From Kiritimatiellota bacterium (lineage in GTDB: Bacteria; Verrucomicrobiota; Lentisphaeria; Oligosphaerales; JAADHN01), in NCBI GenBank assembly GCA_013151865.1, contig JAADHN010000095.1, forward strand, positions 40,378 to 104,377: 64,000 nucleotides of DNA, in the 5' to 3' direction. The position numbers were made by a program, and so were the translations under genes. Shown here piece by piece: positions 57,304-64,000 of the stretch. Positions within the stretch are counted from its first letter, which is position 1; the number at the start of each line of letters is the position of its first letter. A model generated the notes under the pieces. It saw only the letters and a program-made list of their open reading frames with translations, searched no databases and was not told where the DNA came from.

Positions 57304-60189
57304 TCAATTTGAGAGGATCAGTAAGTCCGGCCCGTGTTCTGGTGGTGGTGGGGTGTCCGCGCCATTCTCCGGCAACCCCCGGCCCAAGGCCAGCAGGCGC
57401 CGTGCGTACCTACGGACCAAAAGGTTTTCGTGATTGGTGTAGCGTTTCACGGATTCGTCGTTTCCCGACGCTCCGAGGGCGCGCACCGTATGCTCGGCTC
57501 TCAATTCGATGGCGAACCGAAATGACGTCCGCCACTCGGGGCTGCATCCCCAGAGCGGCATGGAAAAGGAGTTGTCTCGAGTGGCCTCGACGAAACGGCG
57601 CACGTAGTCCGCCCCGCGCGGGTCCCCTGCCAGCTCGATTCCTTTGAGAATCAGCAGGATCGTGGGAGGATCGAGCGGGGCCTCGAGCAAGATCGTCCCG
57701 AGTCGGTCCGTACTGTCGGGCGCCTGGACTTCGGCCAGGGCCATGGCCGCCACGACGAAAGCGGGCGGGGCTTTTTCGCCGAGGATCGGTTCTCGGCGGC
57801 GTTCGGCGACCACCTGTTCGAGCGTGGGACGGGCCGCTTCGACATGGCCGCCGAGAGCGGCGGCCACGGCGGCCCGGAACGCCTTGTCCTTCGGATGCGA
57901 CTGTGCAAAAAAACGTTTCCAGTCCGGAGCGGCCTCGGGGGGGAGTCGACTCAGGCGCCACATGGCGATGCCGGCGGATTCCGTGTCCAGCATGTCGAGC
58001 AGTTCGTCTGAGGAGACTGCCGCCTGGGGTTGGGGCTCGGCGGGAATCGGCAGTCCCGCCTCGGCAAAGACCGTTTGCAATTCGTCCCAGCCGAGTTCGG
58101 CGGGTTCGACCCCGGTGAGGACGGAGAGGGCGGCGGTGTGGCCGGCGATTTCGCCGATTTTTTGCATGTCCCGCTGCATTCGCGCCAACTGGTGCATGTC
58201 GTGGTCCACCGACAGTGCACGACAGGCCACCAAGAGGCCGTCGAGGCCGCGGGGAATGAGTGTTCTGAGCGGAATCGCCCCCTGACAGTGGTAGCGCCAC
58301 AGGCCGAATTCGGTGACATGCCGGCGCGCCCAGGCGCTTTCGTTGCCGTAATCGATGGCGTGGTTGTCGTAGTGCGCACGCATTTCGCAGACCGCATCCG
58401 GCCAGGTTCGACCTCTGAGGAAATCCTCGAATCGGACCATTGCATTGCCGCGAATGAAGCGGCTTTCACGTACACCCAAGATCGCGGCCAGGGTGCAGTA
58501 ATGCTGCTCTTGAGTAAAGGGACCATGGTCCCACAGCCTGCGGCGGCCTTCGAAATGGGCCCTGGAGAAGTCGAGAGTGTCGGTGGGGTCCACCCAGCCC
58601 GCATCGAAGTTCCGATGCCAAAGTCGACCCTCGCGGAGAATGGTCGGGGTGTAACTGTAAGGTTGAGGGAAACCGTCGCCTTCGCGGCCGAATGCGAACT
58701 CCGCACCGGCGGCCGCGGCGAGGTCGCCGTCGCCGGTGGCGTCCACGGCAATGCGGCACGGGAACAGGTGGTAGCCGTCGGGTCCGACGGACAGCACGCC
58801 GCGAACGGCCGTTCCTTTTTTGACTACTCCGATCGCAATGTGTCCGGGCAGCAGCGTCACGTGCTTTTGCTCGAGGTGATCGAGGAGGACGCCGGCTCGG
58901 GCGGCCGGGTGGTACCCCATGCAGTCGGCGGCAATGGCGGCGCCCCGCCTTGAGATCTGCTCGTCGAGTCGGTCCTGCATTCCTCCAGGCACGCCGTGGT
59001 AATAGGCGTGGATGTTGCCCGCGGAACCCATGCCGCCGGGGTAGGGGGCAGGATCGAGTGCGACCACCTTCAACTGATGCTCGGCCGCGGCCAAGGCGGC
59101 AAACGCCCCGCCGGTACCGTATCCGGCGACCACGACGTCGCACGGTTCATGGAGTTGGGCGGTTGCGGGCGGGAGTTGCACGGTTTCCAAGTCCCTGGCC
59201 GGATCAGTGCGGAGTTCGCAGGTTTCGACGCGGTTTTCGGGGGGCGCCTGACCGTGCGAGACCGGTATCGGGCGCAGCCGAGAGGGGTCGGCGGGCATGC
59301 GGGTGCAGACATCAAGGGCTTGTCGAATTCGGGCCTGCAGATCGCCTCCCCACGGCAATGGAGTGAGGGCGGTGTCCGCCAGGGGAGCGAGTGCCTCGGA
59401 ATCGTCCGGGTATTCGGCCAGGAATTCCGGGGCGACCGCCACGAGGTTTGCACCGCGGAAGGCTTCGTGCGAACTCCGCAATTCCGCGGCGGCATCGAGC
59501 AGGCATCGGTAGGTGAGCAACGCTGCCTGCGATTCGGGGAGCGCGTCGGGCAGGTCGGGCGCCAGTGAAAGGATGCACTCGCCTTTCCACACGGCCGGGA
59601 TCGCCGTTGCCGGGCGACCGAGCACCGTAATGTCGAGTCCCGCGGGCGGAAGGGGCCCAACACCGGCGAAACGCGCCCGGCGCGTGACGCGCGGGTCGGC
59701 GGGCGGCAGCCCGAGGGCGGCGCGTGCCACGGTGTGTGCGGGAGTGGCATCCACGATTCGGGGCGCGCGCATGAGGTGGCGTCCGCTTCGGCCCACGACT
59801 TCGAGCCCCCTCGGCCGGTTGTGGGCGTCCACGAGCGTTCGGACCGGAAAGATCCGGACAAGGGCCGGCAAGCCCGCTTCCTCGACAATCCGGTCGAAGG
59901 CCAGGGCCGCGACAAACGGGTCCACTCGGTCGCCCCGGCTTCCGCCCTGTTCCCGGCAGAGCCGGAGCAGGCGGTTGCAGACCGGATTGTCCGGTGGTAC
60001 CCGGTCCAACCAGGCCCCGCTGACTTCGCGACCGAGGACCGGCCCCGACTCGATCAGGCATGTGCGTAGTCCGCGTGCGGTCAGTTGGACCGCGGCGCAC
60101 ACCCCCGGGAGGGTCGCGCCGACCACGATGGCGTCCCCTTCCCAAAGCACTGTTCCTTGATGTGGCGCCAACCCGATGGTCTTGGGCAT
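57304..60189 (-). CDS. double FAD-dependent oxidoreductase with C-terminal helical repeats
   Basis: 961 residues; no signal peptide. The C-terminal two thirds carry a normal FAD_oxidored-type flavoprotein: dinucleotide loop CDVVVAGYGTGGAFAALAAA near 350, YPGGMGSAGNIHAYYHG, and AVDATGDGDLAAAAGAEFAF. The first ~340 residues repeat the same plan in degenerate form: DAIVVGATLPGVCAAVQL near 19, LGREVSGAW, and IVDATPAHTVARAALGLP in place of VDATGDGD. From about 700 to the end, helical repeats resembling HEAT units follow. It therefore looks like an internal duplication with one decayed half. Substrate unknown. ATG 60189 follows CAGGAG with a 9-10-base spacer. Downstream on the same strand is the TIM-barrel protein; upstream are the two U32-type genes. 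Confidence 0.85.
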   Translation of the reverse strand: MPKTIGLAPHQGTVLWEGDAIVVGATLPGVCAAVQLTARGLRTCLIESGPVLGREVSGAWLDRVPPDNPVCNRLLRLCREQGGSRGDRVDPFVAALAFDRIVEEAGLPALVRIFPVRTLVDAHNRPRGLEVVGRSGRHLMRAPRIVDATPAHTVARAALGLPPADPRVTRRARFAGVGPLPPAGLDITVLGRPATAIPAVWKGECILSLAPDLPDALPESQAALLTYRCLLDAAAELRSSHEAFRGANLVAVAPEFLAEYPDDSEALAPLADTALTPLPWGGDLQARIRQALDVCTRMPADPSRLRPIPVSHGQAPPENRVETCELRTDPARDLETVQLPPATAQLHEPCDVVVAGYGTGGAFAALAAAEHQLKVVALDPAPYPGGMGSAGNIHAYYHGVPGGMQDRLDEQISRRGAAIAADCMGYHPAARAGVLLDHLEQKHVTLLPGHIAIGVVKKGTAVRGVLSVGPDGYHLFPCRIAVDATGDGDLAAAAGAEFAFGREGDGFPQPYSYTPTILREGRLWHRNFDAGWVDPTDTLDFSRAHFEGRRRLWDHGPFTQEQHYCTLAAILGVRESRFIRGNAMVRFEDFLRGRTWPDAVCEMRAHYDNHAIDYGNESAWARRHVTEFGLWRYHCQGAIPLRTLIPRGLDGLLVACRALSVDHDMHQLARMQRDMQKIGEIAGHTAALSVLTGVEPAELGWDELQTVFAEAGLPIPAEPQPQAAVSSDELLDMLDTESAGIAMWRLSRLPPEAAPDWKRFFAQSHPKDKAFRAAVAAALGGHVEAARPTLEQVVAERRREPILGEKAPPAFVVAAMALAEVQAPDSTDRLGTILLEAPLDPPTILLILKGIELAGDPRGADYVRRFVEATRDNSFSMPLWGCSPEWRTSFRFAIELRAEHTVRALGASGNDESVKRYTNHENLLVRRYARRLLALGRGLPENGADTPPPPEHGPDLLILSN

Positions 60190-60316
60190 TTTTCTGTGGC
60201 TCCTGCAGGGAGTAGAGGCCGATGTGTTTGTTTTTTGCACCGAAGTTTTCCGGGATGAACATCCAGCTTCGGCAGAATCATCGGAATATTTCCATGTTCG
60301 CGTGCCGGATTCGGAA

Positions 60317-61303
60317 TCAGAGTGGCACGAACGGCTCGAACACGAGTCGGTCGAGAGGGACGCCGCCGGTCAGATAGGGTTGAGCGAAGGCGTCGTTCAG
60401 AGTTACGGCAACTGTCCCTCTCTGAATGATGGGGGCGGGGTCGTGGGCCATGTTTGCCAAGTTGGCATTGCCTCGCCGGCAAGGCCGGGGGCATGGGGCG
60501 TCCAGCGGGACATGACGGCGGACGGGGTCCACGAGTCCGGCGGTGGGGCAATTGCGCGCGGCCGTGAGGTATGACCAAGGATAATAGGCGCCGAATGCGA
60601 AGCCCCAGGCGTCCGGCATGAGGTCCGCCCCTTGAGGGACCATATCGAGGTCGATTCGTTCGATGCCCTGCCGATGGAGGAAGCGTCGCCAGGATCGGAC
60701 CGTCAGGTTCAAGGCCTGCCAGGCGCGCATTTGGTTTCGGAGGATCGTATCGGTGTCGGTGTCGATTTCCTCCATGTTCGGCGTGGGCATGTGCTCCGGG
60801 AAACGTCCGAGTCGTTTTTGTTTGGTCAAGAGGCGCCCCAGGACGGGTTTGATCGCTGGGTATTCCTGCCGAAGCCGCCGGAGTACGCCCCAGTCGTTGA
60901 TGACCACTTCGAACGAATCGGCATCGCCGTGCGCGGCGACCAAGGCTTCGATGTTTGCGGCGATGCGCTCGAGGGTGGAGTCGACGGCGTTGCCGGTGAC
61001 ATACGTGAAATCCCATCCCATTTGCCGAGCGATAAACAAAGCCTGCATGACCCCTTTCGGTTCGGGTACGAGGTGTTCGCAGAATTCCTGGCCGAAATAG
61101 AGACGGGTCACGGCGGTTTCGTCCAGGCCCAGGGAGGCCAGGCGTTCGACGGCGATCAGGTGTCCGATGTAGTCGGCCGCGTTGGGATTGTCGAAGACCG
61201 TGCTCTTGAGAGCGGCCGGCATGTCCTGCCAGTCCAGGGGCTGGAACAGTCCACCCAGATCTTCGAGCAGTTTGAGGTCGGTGATGTAGAGACAGAATTC
61301 CAC
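60317..61303 (-). CDS. U32-like protein, probable Fe-S partner (UbiV-like)
   Basis: 328 residues. FEVVINDWGVLRRLRQEYPAIKP and LGRLLTKQKRLG match the second half of the U32 fold, where a conserved Asn-Asp-x-Gly stretch precedes the LGR/LN segment. Five cysteines occur: C4, C75, C252, C271 and C275. The last three give the spacing C-x18-C-x3-C, resembling the Cys set (one N-terminal, then C-x12-C-x3-C) that holds a 4Fe-4S cluster in E. coli UbiV. Function is unknown here; UbiV-type proteins work with a UbiU partner in O2-independent hydroxylation. It lies 10 bases downstream of the other U32 gene, so the two are cotranscribed. Confidence 0.72.
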   Translation of the reverse strand: MEFCLYITDLKLLEDLGGLFQPLDWQDMPAALKSTVFDNPNAADYIGHLIAVERLASLGLDETAVTRLYFGQEFCEHLVPEPKGVMQALFIARQMGWDFTYVTGNAVDSTLERIAANIEALVAAHGDADSFEVVINDWGVLRRLRQEYPAIKPVLGRLLTKQKRLGRFPEHMPTPNMEEIDTDTDTILRNQMRAWQALNLTVRSWRRFLHRQGIERIDLDMVPQGADLMPDAWGFAFGAYYPWSYLTAARNCPTAGLVDPVRRHVPLDAPCPRPCRRGNANLANMAHDPAPIIQRGTVAVTLNDAFAQPYLTGGVPLDRLVFEPFVPL

Positions 61304-61313
61304 TTGTCGGTCC

Positions 61314-62390
61314 TCATGCGTCCGGTACGGCGTAGTAGCAGCTCTCGGGCTGCGTGCAGTATTCCGGGGCGTTCAACAATTCGCGGCAAAACTGCGGTGT
61401 GGGGTTGGGGTGGTCCGCAACGGTCCGGACGAGCCTGACGTAATCTTTCTTGGCCCAAGTTGATCCGCGGACGGGGACTTTCAGGATCTGGACACCTGCC
61501 CGACGGAGGTGGGCGATGGCGCAAAGGCCGCAGTGCATGTAGAACTTTGCGGCCAAGTCCGGGTGCATACCCCGGATCGCCCCCCCGCACGGTTCGGTCC
61601 GCGCTCGTCCGAGTTCGGGCGGATCCCAGGCTATTTGCTTGAGGAACGTGTCGAGAGCACTGCCCGGACGGACTTGGTTTTCTGGGTCGGCGCAGATGGC
61701 GGTGATGTCGGATTTCCACGTGGCTGGAAATCGACCCTGGGCGAGAGGGGCGCCGGCCAGCAAGTTGCAGAAATTCGGTAGGTTCCCCGTATGGAGGGTG
61801 AAGCAATACTCGTCGTTGTAGAAGCAGCGGGGTCCGATAATCATGACCTCGAATTCGAGGTTGAGGTCTGCCAGTGCGGGCACGAATCGTCCGATTTCGC
61901 CGAGGGTCAGTTTTCGTGGAATCACGACGCGTTTGAATTCGAACCCATCGTGGTACCATCGGACGGTCTCGGGGCTGAAGCACCCGGCTCCAGTGCTGAG
62001 GTGCAGGGGGCGCTCGATGCCCCAGTTGCGCATCTCCAGCATCAAGGCCGGGTCGGCGACGATATAGCCGTCCGGTTCGAGGGTATCCACGTCGCGGAGA
62101 ATGTCGCGGACGAAGAGGAGGCGTTCGAGGTCGTAGTCGTGGGCATTGAAAGTCAGATGGAAACGTCCGCCGTTGGCATGAACCGCCTCGGCGGCCTCGG
62201 CCAAGTCCTGGAAGCGGGTGAATTGGTAGACGGGTCCGTTTTCCCGGCGATTGATACTGACTTCCCAGCCGTAGCGGTTGTACCACTCGACCGGGACATA
62301 GCCTGCGAAGAACTCGTCGGCGCCCAGGGCGATGAGTTCTCGGATCGTTTCCGGGCTGTCGGACCGGTCCAACCCCAGGGCGATCTTCAT
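61314..62390 (-). CDS. U32 family protein (UbiU-like, iron-sulfur)
   Basis: 358 residues. U32 signatures include DEFFAGYVPVEWYNRYG near the N-terminus, PLHLSTGAGCFS, FKRVVIPRKLTLGEI and EVMIIGPRCFYNDEYCFTLH. Cysteines C189-x6-C196 followed by C208 and C233 recall the cluster-binding set of UbiU (C-x6-C-x16-C-x38-C), with different spacing in the last two. CGLCAIAHLRRAGVQILKVPVRG near 287 is a second U32-type block. Members may be peptidases, RNA hydroxylases or quinone hydroxylases; these cannot be told apart from sequence alone. ATG 62390 (MKIALGLDR) is chosen; an ATG 15 bases upstream lacks a ribosome binding site. Confidence 0.83.
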   Translation of the reverse strand: MKIALGLDRSDSPETIRELIALGADEFFAGYVPVEWYNRYGWEVSINRRENGPVYQFTRFQDLAEAAEAVHANGGRFHLTFNAHDYDLERLLFVRDILRDVDTLEPDGYIVADPALMLEMRNWGIERPLHLSTGAGCFSPETVRWYHDGFEFKRVVIPRKLTLGEIGRFVPALADLNLEFEVMIIGPRCFYNDEYCFTLHTGNLPNFCNLLAGAPLAQGRFPATWKSDITAICADPENQVRPGSALDTFLKQIAWDPPELGRARTEPCGGAIRGMHPDLAAKFYMHCGLCAIAHLRRAGVQILKVPVRGSTWAKKDYVRLVRTVADHPNPTPQFCRELLNAPEYCTQPESCYYAVPDA

Positions 62391-62682
62391 TCTGTGTTCC
62401 GGCATGATGTGCAGTGCCCTGTTCCTGAAACGCCCAAAGACGCTTGACTCGGTTCTGTGTGCCGAGTGACGTCGCCGCATTCAGCAGTCCACGGTACGCG
62501 CTGTCGGCTCGATTCATTCATGAGCTTCGTCGCGAGAGTTTGCAACTTGTACGGGTTCGGGTCATTGCATCGAGCGGCGACCGATGTCGTGTTGAACCAC
62601 CGCTTTGGTCGGTGGGCTGCGGCAATGTTCCGAAGGCGTTTGAGATACATCGTCGCAGCAGATGGCTCGTGCATTATTCGGG

Positions 62683-64000
62683 TTAACGACCCGGAGCGCC
62701 GCTTTGTCGGAACGTCTTGCCGTGGCATTCTCGAAATGGTTTGCCGCTGCCGCAGAAGCAGGGGGTGTCGAACCGGTCGGTCGTTGGTTTTCGCTCCCGG
62801 CGCGGCTGCCGTTCCGCCCGTCTGCTCGCAGCGTGGATGTAGGTGAAAGCGGGAGATTCTTCGTGCCAGAATTTCCGGCGTGTGCGATAACATTTTTGCA
62901 GGAGACGCGCGCCGAACCAAGCCCGGACCCATCGGGCGCCGACGGTCTTTTCGAGGCGATCCATGAGTTGAAAGGCCCGTTCGAGACGTTCCGGTCGAGC
63001 GAAGGTCCAGATATCGTCTGCATCTTCGGTCGCGAAGTAGAGGCAGGGCGCGAACCCACAGGTGAGACTTCGCTCGCAGAACAACTGGATTTTTCGCTGA
63101 TGGTGCTGGAAGAGGAAAGGTTCGAAAAGGCCGACCCCCATGTTTTCCGGACGCTTCGGCACGCGCCACTCGGGGGAGGGGATACCCGCGAAGACGCCCA
63201 CACGTTTGCGCGGGGCTTTGGCCGTGACGAACTCGGTCAAATCCTTCTCGTTCGAGAGCGAAAAAGTTTCAAATCCCAAGCGTCCGATTTCCCGGCGGAC
63301 CAAGGCGGCGGTCCAGGACCAGGGGGCAAAGACGAGGACATCGCCGTCGACTTTGCGGACATCTTCGCACAGCGCTGCGGTTTTCTCCTCAAACGTTGCG
63401 TAGAGCAGGGCGGGGAGACGTTTCAAACGTAGCGGGGCGCCCAGGCGCCGGCATCGCAGGCCGAAACTGTGTCGGAGTTCCCGGGCAACTTCCGGGGACA
63501 GGTCGGACCCCGTCCCTCGTAGCCCGGTAAACACGTGCATGTGCCGGCGCCAATCGAACAGGTTTTCATGCTCGAACCATTCCGGGGGTGTGTCCGTCGA
63601 GCGCACCACGGCGGCGGCCACACGGAAAGTTCCGTTTTCGAAGACCAGGAGACGCCGGTCGTACAGGGTGAGATCGAGATTGGCCACGAACAGGGTCGTG
63701 GGACGCTCGTCGAAAAGCTCCGGCTTTCGGTGGAGATCCGTGCCGACGCGCAGAACATCGGCGAGAACGAGGTCGGCGTGGTAGTCTTCCGGTTTCAGGG
63801 GGGCGGGAACGGGGGCGTCGAGTCTTGCGACGCGGACTCCGAGCGTTTCCAGCGCCTGGGCCGTGCCGCGCACAGCGCCACCGGTCCAAGGGTCGCGGTC
63901 GAGCATTACCACGCGTTCGCCGCGGGCCAGGAGCGGCAGGGCGGCCAGGATCAATACCGGCGTCTGAGACAGGTTGCCGACGTCGAGTCCGGTGCTGACG
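62683..64000 (-). CDS. degenerate SecA-like protein with SEC-C motif (5' end outside window)
   Basis: At least 438 residues, continuing past base 64000. Segment by segment it follows the SecA motor. STGLDVGNLSQTP then VLILAALPLLARGERVVML lies where SecA has its TGEGKT loop and following strand. HVFTGLRGTGSDLSPEVA corresponds to the GMTGTA segment, and YATFEEKTAALCEDV to the YRTEEEK segment. HHQRKIQLFCERS...FAPCLYFATEDADD corresponds to the RRIDNQLRGRSGRQG...FYLSLEDD region. The ATPase residues are missing: no GKT, no DEAD box in the visible part, and the Arg-rich motif VI is gone. The C-terminus retains a SEC-C zinc motif, PCFCGSGKPFRECHGK. It is likely a pseudo-ATPase paralogue rather than the translocation motor. 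Confidence 0.75.
   Translation of the reverse strand, partial: VSTGLDVGNLSQTPVLILAALPLLARGERVVMLDRDPWTGGAVRGTAQALETLGVRVARLDAPVPAPLKPEDYHADLVLADVLRVGTDLHRKPELFDERPTTLFVANLDLTLYDRRLLVFENGTFRVAAAVVRSTDTPPEWFEHENLFDWRRHMHVFTGLRGTGSDLSPEVARELRHSFGLRCRRLGAPLRLKRLPALLYATFEEKTAALCEDVRKVDGDVLVFAPWSWTAALVRREIGRLGFETFSLSNEKDLTEFVTAKAPRKRVGVFAGIPSPEWRVPKRPENMGVGLFEPFLFQHHQRKIQLFCERSLTCGFAPCLYFATEDADDIWTFARPERLERAFQLMDRLEKTVGARWVRAWFGARLLQKCYRTRRKFWHEESPAFTYIHAASRRAERQPRRERKPTTDRFDTPCFCGSGKPFRECHGKTFRQSGAPGR

Noticed and set aside
60240..60275. CCGAAG...CTTCGG inverted repeat between the flavoprotein and U32 genes
   Set aside because: Long loop, and the minus-strand side is followed by an A run, so it is not a terminator; no other signal.
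62597..62615. 6-bp hairpin after the SecA-like gene
   Set aside because: Not followed by T residues on the relevant strand; not supported as a terminator.

Overview
The window is about 64 kb of high-GC chromosome from a Gram-negative bacterium that is probably anaerobic. The supporting evidence is a pyruvate:ferredoxin oxidoreductase, MreB, a beta-barrel outer-membrane protein ending in phenylalanine, a lipobox lipoprotein, and several secreted or polysaccharide-active proteins (heparinase II/III-like lyase, GH-D-clan glycosidase, sulfatase, parallel beta-helix protein, carbohydrate-binding domains). UroD-family and U32-family proteins, sulfatases and long Pro/Ala/Thr-rich proteins are together most reminiscent of the PVC superphylum (Kiritimatiellota/Lentisphaerota-like). 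That placement is inference from gene content; no rRNA, tRNA, CRISPR array or insertion sequence is visible.

Layout. 1-3.5 kb: the 5' part of rpsB (minus), a repeat-containing C-terminally anchored protein, and trxA with a clear intrinsic terminator. 4-16.4 kb: dnaE, a secreted heparinase-like lyase, mreB, an OmpR-type two-component pair, and a large bitopic protein of unknown function. 16.3-23.3 kb: thpR, a DUF1015 protein, lysA, mutM, a Ser/Thr kinase with an N-terminal zinc ribbon, and a UroD-family protein. 23.7-29.2 kb: a frameshifted secreted protein, a nitroreductase and the large PFOR gene, with a terminator between the last two. 30-39.2 kb: an alpha-galactosidase-like enzyme, a TerB-fold protein, a 1459-residue LamG/FG-GAP lipoprotein and a porin-like barrel. 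39.6-46.1 kb: an SMC-like membrane ATPase with its calcineurin-like nuclease partner (YhaN/YhaO or SbcCD type), a second phosphoesterase and a formyltransferase-like protein. 46.3-50 kb: a small exported protein, an ABC-2 permease and metG. 50-55.6 kb: sulfatase, beta-helix protein and a secreted propeller/CBM protein. 56.3-64 kb: a TIM-barrel isomerase, a double FAD-dependent oxidoreductase, two U32-type proteins that look like a UbiU/UbiV-style iron-sulfur pair, and a truncated SecA-like protein whose nucleotide-binding motifs appear lost.

Housekeeping functions (translation, replication, repair, cell shape, lysine/peptidoglycan precursor, central carbon) are interleaved with a carbohydrate-foraging complement. 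The most unusual parts are the 3' end (degenerate SecA paralogue; U32 pair next to a duplicated flavoprotein), the shared carbohydrate-binding module in two secreted proteins 45 kb apart, and short repeat or palindrome arrays in the leaders of the TerB and glycosidase genes.
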